Assembly: GCA_015065725.1 (NCBI GenBank) | Contig: SVPV01000015.1 | Span: 1 to 51,804 of the forward strand | DNA from: Oscillospiraceae bacterium | GTDB lineage: Bacteria; Bacillota; Clostridia; Oscillospirales; Acutalibacteraceae | DNA length: 51,804 bases | Direction of reading: 5' to 3' | Part shown: positions 16,774 through 25,539 of the stretch, one piece after another | Layout: every line of letters begins with the position of its first letter | How positions within the stretch are numbered: the first letter of the stretch is position 1 | Made by a program: the position numbers and the translations under genes | The notes under the pieces: model-generated | What the model saw: only the letters and a program-made list of their open reading frames with translations | Database searches by the model: none | What the model was told of the DNA's origin: nothing

Positions 16774-17814
16774 ATGATAGAAGTTACAGGGCTTTCTAAA
16801 CGCTACGGCACATACCTTGCAGTTGAGAATGTGAATTTTTCGATAAGCAAGGGTGAGGTTGTAGGTTTCTTGGGTCCCAACGGTGCAGGTAAATCCACAA
16901 TAATGAATATTCTTACGGGTTACCTTTCATTAACACAGGGCACCGTTACGGTTGATGGGTTTAACGTAATAGACAATCCCGAAGATGTTAAAAAGAGGAT
17001 TGGATATCTGCCTGAAATCCCCCCGCTTTATATCGATATGACGGTTAAGGAATACCTTAACTTTATTTACGACCTTAAAAAAGTAAAGTTCCCCAAGACC
17101 GCTCATATTGACGAGGTTATGCGTCTTGTACAAATAGACCACGTTAAAGGACGCCTTATTAAAAATCTTTCAAAGGGCTACCGTCAGCGTGTAGGCTTTG
17201 CACAGGCACTTATAGGCAATCCCGACGTACTTATATTGGACGAGCCAACGGTTGGTCTTGACCCCAAGCAGATTATTGAAATCCGTAATCTTATAGCAAA
17301 GCTTGGAAAGAATCACACCATTATTCTTTCCTCTCACATACTTTCTGAAATACAGGCAGTATGTAAGCGTGTTATAATCATAAACAAGGGCGAGATTATC
17401 GCCGACGATACACCTGAAGCGTTATCGGCGAAGCTATCAAGCGACCGCTCGCTTACTGCACGTATTGTTTGCAGTGAGGAAGAAATGCTAGCCGCACTAA
17501 AAACCGTTAAGGGCGTAAAGAGTGTGGTTTGCCTTGGCTCTAAAGAAAAGGGTAGCTACGATTTTGCTATTACACCTATGGAAAACGCCGATGTTCGTGC
17601 CGCGGTTTTTGAGCGTGTGAGTGAGCGTGGACGCACGCTTTTATCACTTGCTGATAACTCACTATCCCTAGAGCAAGTGTTCTTACGTCTTACCGAGCAG
17701 GATAACAGTGAAGCACGCCGTATGCTTGGCAACCTAGAAGAAGTTTTAGAAGAGGCTGAGCAAAACGACCTTGATGAAGACGCTTCTGAGACCAAAGAGG
17801 AGGTAGAAGAATAA
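16774..17814 (+). CDS. ABC transporter ATP-binding protein (GldA-like)
   Basis: Cytosolic ATPase of an ABC-2 type transporter. The 346-residue protein has Walker A GPNGAGKST, Q-loop LPEIPPLY, signature LSKGYRQR, Walker B VLILDEPTVGLDP and H-loop ILSSHILSE in the first 220 residues. A C-terminal extension (VCSEEEMLAALKTVKGVKSV...) is usual for the CcmA/GldA class, and it ends in an acidic tail (EDASETKEEVEE). The ATG at 16774 follows AGGAGGAATAGTG; an overlapping GTG at 16771 is a weaker alternative. The stop overlaps the permease start (TAATG). In gliding Bacteroidetes GldA pairs with GldFG; in Firmicutes this cassette is widespread and its substrate is unknown. Confidence 0.92.
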   Translation: MIEVTGLSKRYGTYLAVENVNFSISKGEVVGFLGPNGAGKSTIMNILTGYLSLTQGTVTVDGFNVIDNPEDVKKRIGYLPEIPPLYIDMTVKEYLNFIYDLKKVKFPKTAHIDEVMRLVQIDHVKGRLIKNLSKGYRQRVGFAQALIGNPDVLILDEPTVGLDPKQIIEIRNLIAKLGKNHTIILSSHILSEIQAVCKRVIIINKGEIIADDTPEALSAKLSSDRSLTARIVCSEEEMLAALKTVKGVKSVVCLGSKEKGSYDFAITPMENADVRAAVFERVSERGRTLLSLADNSLSLEQVFLRLTEQDNSEARRMLGNLEEVLEEAEQNDLDEDASETKEEVEE

Positions 17815-18563
17815 TGAGAGCTATATTTAAAAGAGAATTAAAAGCGTATTTTTCCACCCCCGTAGGCTTTTTAGTGTTAGCCGCTTATTATTTCTTTTTG
17901 GGAATTTATTTTTCGCTGATTTATTCGGCAGGCAGTCCTGATGTTTCTATGATTTTTATGGCTATGGTAACGATAATTGTTTTCACTATGCCGTTAATTA
18001 CTATGCGACTTATGAGTGAAGACAGACGTCAAAAGGTTGACCAAGTGCTGCTTACTTCGCCTGTTAAGCTTTCGGGCATAGTGCTTGGCAAATTCTTTGC
18101 GGCTCTTACCCTTTTCTGCATAGGTCTTGTACCTACCGTTATTTTTGAAATGATAGTTGCAAGCAAGGTTACTGTTAATTTTATGTCCTTTTTATACCCA
18201 CTGCTTGGTACTGTCCTTTTAGGCGGTGCATTAATTGCAATTGGTATGTTTATTTCCTCTTTAACAGAGAGTGCGGTAATTTCCGCAATACTTACCTTAG
18301 TAGTAAACTTCCTTGCGATTTATATGTCGACTTTTGCTTCTATGATAACAGTACCCGAAAGTGCCACTAACATTTTTGGCAAGCTTTGGGCAAAAATTGT
18401 AGAGCTGTTTGTTCTCGTTCTCAACAAAGCGGCTTTTATTACCGTGTTTGAAAGCTTTGACAGCAATATATTCTCGATTGAAAATGTAATTTACTTCTTA
18501 AGCATTATAGTGGCATTTGTATTTTTATCTGTTCGCTCGCTTGAGAAACGTAGATGGTCTTAA
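17814..18563 (+). CDS. ABC-2 type permease (GldF-like)
   Basis: Membrane subunit of 249 residues with six hydrophobic segments. It starts MRAIFKRELKAYFSTPVGFLVLAAYYFF, a typical opening of the ABC2_membrane/GldF family. MPLITMRLMSEDRRQKVDQVLLTSPV is the conserved cytosolic motif of the family, thought to contact the ATPase. The start codon overlaps the stop of the ATPase gene (TAATG), so translation is coupled. The next gene follows after 13 bp with AAAGGAGGTTAAAAA. Confidence 0.92.
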   Translation: MRAIFKRELKAYFSTPVGFLVLAAYYFFLGIYFSLIYSAGSPDVSMIFMAMVTIIVFTMPLITMRLMSEDRRQKVDQVLLTSPVKLSGIVLGKFFAALTLFCIGLVPTVIFEMIVASKVTVNFMSFLYPLLGTVLLGGALIAIGMFISSLTESAVISAILTLVVNFLAIYMSTFASMITVPESATNIFGKLWAKIVELFVLVLNKAAFITVFESFDSNIFSIENVIYFLSIIVAFVFLSVRSLEKRRWS

Positions 18564-18576
18564 AGGAGGTTAAAAA

Positions 18577-20244
18577 ATGGAAGAAAACAAAAACCTAGAC
18601 CTTCAGCCCGAAGTAGAGGAAGTTGCCGATACAAAAAAGGCTGAAAAATCCTTAATTAAAAAGCTTAAAGCTGCAAAACCCAAAAAGCTTCGCAATCAAC
18701 TCTTCTTTAAAAAAGGCGGTTATTCAATAGCTATTACAGCCCTTGTATTAGTAGCCGTAATTCTTTTTAACTGGATTGTGGGTGCTCTTGCAGACCGATT
18801 TGATTTACAGTTCGATATGACTGCTGAGAAACAGAACACCTTGAGCGAGGAAAATGTTGAATTTGTTAAGGGCGTAGACAAAGAAGTTTCTATAATTTTC
18901 TGTGCTACCGAAGCCGATTATAACGGGGGTATGATGAGTCAGTATGCCTCATACTACCACAATGTTTCGGATAACAACGACACAGATTATTATAGTCAAA
19001 CCTTAAATATTGTTAAAAAGTATGCGGACTATAATAAAAACATTAAGCTTGAGTTTATTGATACTCAATCTACTGAATTTTCGGCAATTACCGCAAATTA
19101 TCCTACCGATAATGTTTCCTACGGCGATATTATAGTTTCGGCTACTGCCGTAGACGATGACGGTAATCCTACCGAAAGGCACAAGGTAATCTCCTACGGC
19201 GATATATATAGCCTTGCTGATGAATCGGGCTATGCCGCTATGGGTTACGGTGCATATACTATAGGCTCAAATAATATCGAAACCGAGCTTACCTCTGCTA
19301 TTGCCTTTGTGCTTTCGGCAGAAACAAAAAAGGTGGCTCTTGTTACAGGACATTCCACACATAACCTTTCTGAAAGCTACAGAGAGCTTTTAGAGGCTAA
19401 TAATTACGAGGTTACTATTATTTCCGATTCGCTGATAAGCGAAATTTCTAATGAGTTTGATATTGTAGCATTAGTAGCACCGAGTATCGACTTTTTAGGT
19501 TCAGAGCTTGATGTTATTTCAAAATTCCTAGACAATGATTCTAATCTTCAAAAGGGCTTAATATATTTTGCAGATGCCACAGCACCTGTACTTAGCAATT
19601 TAAGTTCATTCCTTATGGAGTGGGGCATCGAGGTAGGCAACGGTATTCTTTTTGAAACCGAGGAGAAAAATCACATGGAAGGCGACCCATATACCATGGG
19701 AATTTATCCTGCCGAGGACGATATAACAAAGGGTATGACCTACTGCATAACCGGTTATAATATGCCGCTTCTCTCAACCGAGCCTGTAAGTGCAAGTATG
19801 GTTGTAACTGAGCTTATGACAACCCTCCCGAGCGTTGTTGAAGTGCCTAAAGGCTCCGATGCAGGATATAGCGGATATAGCGATTCAGACAAAGCTACCT
19901 ATGCTGCAGTTATTCAGTCCGAAAAGACGGATTATGATGACGACAACAATGAAATAAGCAGCTATGTAATGGCTTTTTCGAGTATTGAGTTCATTTATTC
20001 CGACTGGGCAGAATATGACAGCCTTTCTAACAAAAATATAGTGCTTGCTGCTACCGACAGAGCCGCCAAGGTAGGAGATAGCGGAATCACCTTTATTTCA
20101 AAAACTATCACCAACGAAAGCTTTGCCGATGCGGTAAACTCAAGCGATGTTACAATAATAAGACTTCTCTTCTGTTGTGTTTTACCCATAGCTTGCATTG
20201 TATTAGGCATAGTTATATTCATTAGGAGAAAGAACGCACAATGA
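18577..20244 (+). CDS. GldG-like ABC transporter auxiliary protein
   Basis: Membrane-anchored protein of 555 residues in the ABC_transp_aux/GldG family. A charged, Lys-rich cytosolic N-terminus is followed by a transmembrane helix near residues 50-70 (YSIAITALVLVAVILFNWIVG). A long extracellular part follows, with LQFDMTAEKQNTLSEENVEFVKGVDKEVSIIFCATE (the family opening), ALVTGHSTHNLSESYRELLEANNYEV and IDFLGSELDVISKFLDN. A C-terminal helix ends it (IRLLFCCVLPIACIVLGIVIFIRR). It probably forms the external part of the transporter complex. The gene overlaps the next by 4 bp (ATGA). Confidence 0.88.
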   Translation: MEENKNLDLQPEVEEVADTKKAEKSLIKKLKAAKPKKLRNQLFFKKGGYSIAITALVLVAVILFNWIVGALADRFDLQFDMTAEKQNTLSEENVEFVKGVDKEVSIIFCATEADYNGGMMSQYASYYHNVSDNNDTDYYSQTLNIVKKYADYNKNIKLEFIDTQSTEFSAITANYPTDNVSYGDIIVSATAVDDDGNPTERHKVISYGDIYSLADESGYAAMGYGAYTIGSNNIETELTSAIAFVLSAETKKVALVTGHSTHNLSESYRELLEANNYEVTIISDSLISEISNEFDIVALVAPSIDFLGSELDVISKFLDNDSNLQKGLIYFADATAPVLSNLSSFLMEWGIEVGNGILFETEEKNHMEGDPYTMGIYPAEDDITKGMTYCITGYNMPLLSTEPVSASMVVTELMTTLPSVVEVPKGSDAGYSGYSDSDKATYAAVIQSEKTDYDDDNNEISSYVMAFSSIEFIYSDWAEYDSLSNKNIVLAATDRAAKVGDSGITFISKTITNESFADAVNSSDVTIIRLLFCCVLPIACIVLGIVIFIRRKNAQ

Positions 20245-21851
20245 GTGATTTTATGAGCGATAACGAAAATATAACTGGGCAAGAGGATTTAAATCAAGAC
20301 CTTGCCGATATCAGTGATACTGTCGAGGGTGAAGAGGAGTTTTCCACAATCTTTTCGGCTCCTGCTGAAAAAAAGCCCGCGACAGTACAAAACGCCAAAA
20401 AAAAGCGTATTATCTCTATGGTTGCGGCGGTGCTTGCAGTAGTAATTCTTATAGGCGGTTCTGCCGCGATAGTAAAGCTTATTCCTAAAAAGGAAGAGGA
20501 CGAAGCACCCGTAACTTCAAACGATATTTCGGTTTTAGAGCTTGATTCAAATATGCTTGACAAGGTTTCGATAACAAACAAAAACGGAAAATTTGTCTTT
20601 ACGGCAGACCGTAAAACTGAAACCGATGACGAGGGTAAAGAAACCGTTTCGGTAGAGTGGTCTTCGGCAGAAATAGAGGACGGCGTTTTAAGCTCAGATG
20701 AAATAGGTAACATTATTTCAAGTCTTGATAATATTACCGCCACAAGAGAAATAACCGCAAAATCTGCTGCCGATTGCGGACTCCAAAACCCCAGCCGTCA
20801 AATCGATATTGAATCGGAAAAATACGGTAATTTCTCTGTGATTATAGGTAGTGATTCACCCGATAATACAGGCACATATTTAAAGCTTTCAACAAAGGAT
20901 ACTATTTATCTTGTTGAGTCTTCTCTTTCTACAGGTTTTGATTTTACTTATCTTGATTTAGCAAATGTAGAAGACTTTAAGGCTATTACGGTCACCGATG
21001 CTATGAAGGATTATACCGACGAAGAAGGAAAACTTGCTTTTTTTGACACCCTAACTATTTCGGGTAAAAACTTTAATGAGCCGATGGTCTTTGTTAAAAA
21101 CAATGAGGAGTTCCTGTCGGGATTTGTTCCCTACAGTGTATCTTCTCCCGTTAAGCAAGATGCCGATAACCTTACCGACGTTATGGCACTGTTCACTTCG
21201 GGACTAACCTCAAGCGGTGCTTATTCTTTAGAAATAAACGATGACGAGCTTTCTAAAGTCGGTCTTGATAATCCCGATATGGTAATATCAATATCGGTTG
21301 CGGGTGTTACCAAAACCTATAAAATTGCGGTTGTGGACCAAAGCTTTTGTGCAGTTATTGATGACGAAAGCCGTCTTATTCAAAAGGTTTCTAAGGAAGC
21401 TTTGCCCTTTGTTGATTATAAAATGGATAATTTTTATTCTAAATGGGTATTCCTTCGGTCTATTGACAACCTTAACAGCATTGTGTTTGAAACTGGAGAT
21501 AAAAAGTATAGCTTTGATATAAGTTATACCGAAGAGGACAACACAAAAACCTACACCGTGCTTTCGGGCGGTAAAGAAATCTCTGCAGAAAATTTCCAAG
21601 ATTTCTATGTTGAATTTGTAGGTTTACAGGCTTCGGATTTCGATATTGGGGCTACAGACACCGCCCCCGAAATGACCGTTACCGCAAACCACAAAAACGG
21701 TAAAACCGAGGTTCTTACCTTTACAAGAAGCTCTGCTACAAAATTCCAATTCGCACTTAACGGCGAAATAAAGGGTAGAATAACCTCCTCGTCATACAAT
21801 AAGGTTTTCAATTACTTAAAGCTTGTTGCAGAAGACAAAAAAATTAAATAG
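20241..21851 (+). CDS. DUF4340 domain protein, last gene of the ABC operon
   Basis: Protein of 536 residues with an acidic cytosolic N-terminus, one transmembrane helix (about 54-76, IISMVAAVLAVVILIGGSAAIV) and an extracellular DUF4340-type repeat region: DNITATREITAKSAADCGLQNPSRQIDIES, IIGSDSPDNTGTYLKLSTKDTIYLV and VDYKMDNFYSKWVFLRSIDNLNSIVFETGD. DUF4340 proteins regularly follow GldG-like genes, and their role is unknown. The start overlaps the preceding gene at ATGA. The operon ends at the hairpin 21859-21891. Confidence 0.88.
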   Translation: MSDFMSDNENITGQEDLNQDLADISDTVEGEEEFSTIFSAPAEKKPATVQNAKKKRIISMVAAVLAVVILIGGSAAIVKLIPKKEEDEAPVTSNDISVLELDSNMLDKVSITNKNGKFVFTADRKTETDDEGKETVSVEWSSAEIEDGVLSSDEIGNIISSLDNITATREITAKSAADCGLQNPSRQIDIESEKYGNFSVIIGSDSPDNTGTYLKLSTKDTIYLVESSLSTGFDFTYLDLANVEDFKAITVTDAMKDYTDEEGKLAFFDTLTISGKNFNEPMVFVKNNEEFLSGFVPYSVSSPVKQDADNLTDVMALFTSGLTSSGAYSLEINDDELSKVGLDNPDMVISISVAGVTKTYKIAVVDQSFCAVIDDESRLIQKVSKEALPFVDYKMDNFYSKWVFLRSIDNLNSIVFETGDKKYSFDISYTEEDNTKTYTVLSGGKEISAENFQDFYVEFVGLQASDFDIGATDTAPEMTVTANHKNGKTEVLTFTRSSATKFQFALNGEIKGRITSSSYNKVFNYLKLVAEDKKIK

Positions 21852-21858
21852 CATTGAA

Positions 21859-21891
21859 AAAGCGGCGAAAGTAATTCCCTTTCGCCGCTTT
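21859..21891. terminator. Bidirectional terminator between convergent genes
   Basis: AAAGCGGCGAAA (21859-21870) pairs with TTTCGCCGCTTT (21880-21891). It can serve the ABC operon (plus) and the SLOG gene (minus). Confidence 0.85.
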
Positions 21892-21909
21892 GGTCTAGTT
21901 ATTAAACTT

Positions 21910-22473
21910 TTAATATCCCTCTATAATTTCGTAGCCGTCAGTAGATACGTATTCGTGTACTCCCTCTTCGCTTAGGTTAATTATCTTTTTGCCTCGTTTT
22001 TTGGCATATCTAAGGGTGTTACCGGTACCGCTCGGCTTACCGTCGTACCAAGTAAGGACTATATCACTGTTATCCACCATAAACTCATTACGGTGCTGAT
22101 AACAACCGTCAAAATATCTGTCCGACATTAAAACCACCTCGTCGGCGGCAGCAATTACATTGTTGTAGCGTTCCTTCCATTCGTCAGTAAAGCTTGCCGA
22201 CTGTTCTATAAAGGGTACGGCACATATAAGCTCTACACTAAAATTAACCCTTGTGGCTTCCTTTAACATAAGCACTATTTCGGCGGCTATAAGGTCAAAG
22301 CCCATAGCACAACCCGTATAAAAAGTATAGCATTGCTCAGAGGGTAAACTGAAAATTGCGTCAACAAGCTTGTTTTCAAAGCGTATGTATTCCTTACTTG
22401 TTCTGTCAAGCGAAAACGGGAATTTTGAAGGGCGGTAGCCAGTAAAACAACAACTCTTGAATTTTGTTTGCAT
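21910..22473 (-). CDS. SLOG-type DUF1273 family protein (YpsA-like)
   Basis: Cytosolic protein of 187 residues with a Rossmann-like nucleotide-binding SLOG fold. It opens SCCFTGYRPSKFPF, and then shows TFYTGCAMGFDLIAAEIVL (glycine-rich loop), VPFIEQSASFTDEWKERYNNVI, DEVVLMSDRYFDGCYQHRNEFMVDNSDIVLTWYDG and GTGNTLRYAKKRGKKI, all diagnostic for DUF1273. The family is linked to YpsA of Bacillus, whose precise biochemistry is unsettled. The open frame begins at 22569, but the ATG at 22473 is preceded by AAAAGGAGTTTTATT. It is divergent to the GH2 gene. A perfect hairpin (22489-22507) lies at the very 5' end of its predicted mRNA. Confidence 0.88.
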   Translation of the reverse strand: MQTKFKSCCFTGYRPSKFPFSLDRTSKEYIRFENKLVDAIFSLPSEQCYTFYTGCAMGFDLIAAEIVLMLKEATRVNFSVELICAVPFIEQSASFTDEWKERYNNVIAAADEVVLMSDRYFDGCYQHRNEFMVDNSDIVLTWYDGKPSGTGNTLRYAKKRGKKIINLSEEGVHEYVSTDGYEIIEGY

Positions 22474-22488
22474 AATAAAACTCCTTTT

Positions 22489-22507
22489 GGTGCAAAACTT
22501 TTGCACC
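22489..22507. promoter_or_regulatory. Palindrome GGTGCAAAA/TTTTGCACC between divergent genes
   Basis: A perfect 9-bp inverted repeat around one base. On the minus strand it starts about 10 nt after the -10 box and ends 3 nt before the ribosome binding site of the SLOG gene, so it is either an operator or a 5'-terminal mRNA hairpin. It also contains the -35 (TTGCAC) of the plus-strand promoter candidate. Confidence 0.6.
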
Positions 22508-22516
22508 GACTTAATT

Positions 22517-22545
22517 AGAATAACATTATTTATTATATATGTCAA
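22517..22545 (-). promoter_or_regulatory. Promoter of the SLOG gene
   Basis: Minus strand: TTGACA (22540-22545), 17 bp, TATTCT (22517-22522). On the plus strand TTGCAC (22501-22506), 17 bp and CATTAT (22524-22529) may serve the GH2 gene. Confidence 0.65.
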
Positions 22546-22579
22546 CCATGGTAATTTCTGTCGAAACACGAGGTGTAAT

Positions 22580-24325
22580 ATGAAAAAACATTCAAAAACG
22601 ATAGACCTGTTAAGTTGTGCTGGAGAAAGCTTTAATGCTGCTGCTTGGGATATCTACCCAAGACCCCAGCTCAAAAGAAATTCTTTTTTTAGCCTTAACG
22701 GTTGTTGGGATTTTTGCCTTAATGAAAACCCTGATATTTCCCTTGAGTTTAATGAGAAGATTAATGTTCCTTTTGCACCGCAATCGGTGCTGTCGGGATT
22801 AAGAAGAACCGTACCCGACCGACTTTATCTTCATTACCGTAAAAGCTTTTCCTTGCCCGAGGGATTTAATAAGGGAAGGGTAATACTAAATTTTGGTGCG
22901 GTAGACCAAGAAGCCACCGTTTACCTAAACGGAATAGAAATCGGCACTCATATAGGCGGATATGAAGCCTTTAGTTTTGATATAACCGAGCATTTATGCG
23001 ATACTAACACCCTTTATGTAGTCTGTAAGGACAACCTTAATACCGCACACCTGCCATACGGTAAGCAAAGAGAAAAACGCGGTGGTATGTGGTATACGGC
23101 TGTTTCGGGAATTTGGCAGACGGTTTGGCTTGAAAGCGTACCAAAGGAATATATAAAATTCCTTAAAATAGATTGTGATGACAAATCTGCCACTGTATAT
23201 GCCGAGGGTGTGTCTTCAGGGCTTGTTACCCTCTGTTGCGACGGAGATAGAAAAGAGTTTCCGCTTTTAAACGGCAGGGCAGATATAAATATTGAAAACC
23301 CTTGCCCTTGGTCGCCCGAAAATCCAAAGATTTATAACTTTACCGTAAGGTCAGGCGAAGACATGGTAGAATCCTATTTAGCTTTTAGAAAAATCGATAG
23401 CGAGATTATAAACGGTGTGCCGCGGATAACCCTTAACGGTAAACCGTACTTCTTTCACGGACTTTTGGACCAAGGCTATTTTAGCGACGGAATTTACACT
23501 CCCGCCGAGCCGGAGGAATACAAACGCGATATTTTGTCAATGAAAGCATTGGGCTTTAACACGCTTCGTAAACACATTAAAATAGAACCCGAAATATTCT
23601 ATTACTATTGTGATACACTTGGTATGGTGGTCTTTCAAGATATGGTAAACAACGGAAAATACTCCTTTTTGCGTGATACCGCTCTGCCAACCGTTGGCTT
23701 AAAGCGTTTGCCCGATAAACTTTTGCATACTAACACCGCCGACCGAAAGGCTTTTTCGGACTCTATGACAGCCACCGTAAAAGCTCTTTATAACCATCCG
23801 TCAATCTGTTATTGGACGATTTTTAACGAGGGCTGGGGACAATTCTGCAGTCAGCGTATGTACGAACGGTTAAAAGCTCTTGATAAATCACGAATAATTG
23901 ATACCACGTCGGGTTGGTTTTACTCGGGGGAGAGCGACGTTAAAAGTCTGCATGTTTATTTTAAGCCTGTAAGGATTAAAGGCGATAAAAAACCAATCGT
24001 GCTTTCAGAATTCGGCGGTTATTCCTTTAAAGAAAAAGGTCATTGTTTTAACCCTGAGTATACCTATGGATACAAGTTTTTTAACAAAAAATCCGATTTT
24101 CAAAATGCTCTTTACAGGTTATATATAGAAGAGGTTTTGCCAAATATAAAAAAAGGACTTTGCGGTGCTATATATACACAGCTTTCTGACGTAGAGGACG
24201 AAACTAACGGTCTTTTAAGCTATGACCGAAAGATAAATAAAGCAGACGGTGAAAAAATGCTTAATATCGCTGAGCAAATCAAGGAAATTATAGGCGGTTT
24301 ATCGCTTGACAAACAGAGCGATTAA
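22580..24325 (+). CDS. Glycoside hydrolase family 2 protein
   Basis: Intracellular glycosidase of 581 residues without a signal peptide. It has the GH2 order: a sugar-binding jelly roll (about 30-190: LHYRKSFSLPEG, GAVDQEATVYLNGIEIGTHIGGYEAFSFDI, KRGGMWYTAVSGIWQTVWLE), an immunoglobulin-like sandwich (about 190-280) and a TIM barrel (LNGKPYFFHGLLDQGYF, LGFNTLRKHIKIEP). The acid/base Glu lies in CYWTIFNEGWGQF and the nucleophile Glu in PIVLSEFGGYS. The exact substrate (beta-galactoside, mannoside or glucuronide) is not clear. The ATG at 22580 is preceded by AGGTG; the longer open frame back to 22457 overlaps the divergent gene and is rejected. galE follows after 40 bp with its own promoter inside the 3' end of this gene. 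Confidence 0.9.
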   Translation: MKKHSKTIDLLSCAGESFNAAAWDIYPRPQLKRNSFFSLNGCWDFCLNENPDISLEFNEKINVPFAPQSVLSGLRRTVPDRLYLHYRKSFSLPEGFNKGRVILNFGAVDQEATVYLNGIEIGTHIGGYEAFSFDITEHLCDTNTLYVVCKDNLNTAHLPYGKQREKRGGMWYTAVSGIWQTVWLESVPKEYIKFLKIDCDDKSATVYAEGVSSGLVTLCCDGDRKEFPLLNGRADINIENPCPWSPENPKIYNFTVRSGEDMVESYLAFRKIDSEIINGVPRITLNGKPYFFHGLLDQGYFSDGIYTPAEPEEYKRDILSMKALGFNTLRKHIKIEPEIFYYYCDTLGMVVFQDMVNNGKYSFLRDTALPTVGLKRLPDKLLHTNTADRKAFSDSMTATVKALYNHPSICYWTIFNEGWGQFCSQRMYERLKALDKSRIIDTTSGWFYSGESDVKSLHVYFKPVRIKGDKKPIVLSEFGGYSFKEKGHCFNPEYTYGYKFFNKKSDFQNALYRLYIEEVLPNIKKGLCGAIYTQLSDVEDETNGLLSYDRKINKADGEKMLNIAEQIKEIIGGLSLDKQSD

Positions 24326-24333
24326 AGTATAAT
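24306..24333 (+). promoter_or_regulatory. Promoter of galE inside the GH2 3' end
   Basis: TTGACA (24306-24311), 16-bp spacer, TATAAT (24328-24333). The -35 encodes part of the last GH2 residues (LDKQSD). Confidence 0.75.
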
Positions 24334-24365
24334 TATAGTAACAGATAATTTTTAGAGGTGCTTTT

Positions 24366-25379
24366 ATGTCAGTTTTAGTAACCGGCGGTGCCGGATATAT
24401 AGGCAGTCACACTCTTGTTGAACTGCTAGGGGCAAATTACGACGTTGTTGTAGTAGATAATCTTTCAAACAGTAGTAGTGAAGCTATTAAACGCGTTGAA
24501 ACCATTACGGGAAAAACCGTAAAGTTTTACGAAAACGATGTTTGCGACAAAGAGGCTTTACGACGTATTTTTAGTGAAAACAGTATTGATTCGGTAATTC
24601 ATTTTGCGGGATTTAAGGCGGTGGGCGAATCGGTTAAAAAGCCGATTATGTATTACCGCAATAACTTTGACAGCACATTAAGTCTGGTTGAGGTTATGGG
24701 TGAATTTGGCGTTAAAAAGATTGTTTTTTCCTCCTCGGCGACAGTTTACGGTGTAGCTACCGAGATGCCTCTTCGCGAGGGTATGCCTACGGGTGCTATA
24801 AATCCTTACGGCAGAACAAAGCTTTTTATAGAGGATATTTTACGCGACCTGTATATTTCTGATAATAGTTGGTCGATTGCTCTGCTTCGTTATTTTAATC
24901 CTATAGGTGCTCATAAAAGCGGAACTATAGGTGAGGACCCTAAGGGTATACCTAACAACCTTATGCCCTATATTTCACAGGTAGCGGTAGGAAAGCTTGA
25001 AAAACTGCATGTTTTCGGTAACGATTATAATACTGTTGACGGCACAGGTGTACGTGACTATATCCACGTTGTAGATTTAGCTATCGGTCACGTTAAGGCG
25101 ATAGGTTGGGTTACCGATAATAACGGCTGTGAGGAATTTAACCTCGGCACAGGCAAGGGAACCAGCGTTTTAGAGCTTCGCGATGCGTTTGTAAAGGCAT
25201 CAGGCGTAGAGGTGCCTTATGTTATAGACCCACGCCGTCCGGGTGACCCCGACGAAGTATACGCCAATGCCGAAAAGGCAGAAAAGGTGCTTGGTTGGAA
25301 AGCAGAACGTGGCATAAAAGAAATGTGTGAGGATACTTGGCGTTGGCAAAGCGGTAATCCAAAGGGATATGATAAATAA
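24366..25379 (+). CDS. galE: UDP-glucose 4-epimerase
   Basis: NAD-dependent interconversion of UDP-glucose and UDP-galactose (Leloir pathway, cell-wall glycan precursors). It is a 337-residue extended SDR: NAD motif VTGGAGYIGSHT at the N-terminus, VDNLSNS, HFAGFKAVGESV, the Ser/Tyr/Lys triad in SSSATVYG and NPYGRTK, then RYFNPIGAHKSG and DYIHVVDLA. Length is typical. AGAGGTG precedes the ATG. The upstream glycosidase could release galactose or a related sugar, a plausible metabolic link. A hairpin terminator follows at 25386. Confidence 0.96.
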   Translation: MSVLVTGGAGYIGSHTLVELLGANYDVVVVDNLSNSSSEAIKRVETITGKTVKFYENDVCDKEALRRIFSENSIDSVIHFAGFKAVGESVKKPIMYYRNNFDSTLSLVEVMGEFGVKKIVFSSSATVYGVATEMPLREGMPTGAINPYGRTKLFIEDILRDLYISDNSWSIALLRYFNPIGAHKSGTIGEDPKGIPNNLMPYISQVAVGKLEKLHVFGNDYNTVDGTGVRDYIHVVDLAIGHVKAIGWVTDNNGCEEFNLGTGKGTSVLELRDAFVKASGVEVPYVIDPRRPGDPDEVYANAEKAEKVLGWKAERGIKEMCEDTWRWQSGNPKGYDK

Positions 25380-25385
25380 TAGTTT

Positions 25386-25410
25386 CTGGGCGGCACAAGC
25401 TACCGCCCAG
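25386..25410 (+). terminator. Terminator of galE
   Basis: CTGGGCGG (25386-25393) pairs with CCGCCCAG (25403-25410), followed by AAGTTTTAAAATT. The U-tract is modest. Confidence 0.6.
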
Positions 25411-25431
25411 AAGTTTTAAAATTAAAAATTT

Positions 25432-25508
25432 CCGCCCGTGGCGTAGCTGGATAACGCAGCAGATTCCGATTCTGAAGAACGGGGGTTCAAATCCTCTCGG
25501 GCGGGCCA
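25432..25508 (+). tRNA. tRNA-Arg (anticodon CCG)
   Basis: 77 nt including encoded CCA. Acceptor stem CCGCCCG (25432-25438) pairs perfectly with CGGGCGG (25498-25504), discriminator G. The D stem is GCGT/ACGC, the anticodon loop TTCCGAT with CAGA/TCTG stem, and the T loop TTCAAAT. The anticodon CCG reads CGG arginine codons. A strong terminator follows at once. Confidence 0.95.
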
Positions 25509-25510
25509 GG

Positions 25511-25538
25511 AAAAAGCAAGTCGAAAGACTTGCTTTTT
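25511..25538 (+). terminator. Terminator of tRNA-Arg
   Basis: AAAAAGCAAGTC, loop GAAA, GACTTGCTTTTT: a 12-bp perfect stem with its own T-run, 3 nt after the tRNA CCA. Confidence 0.9.
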
Positions 25539-25539
25539 C

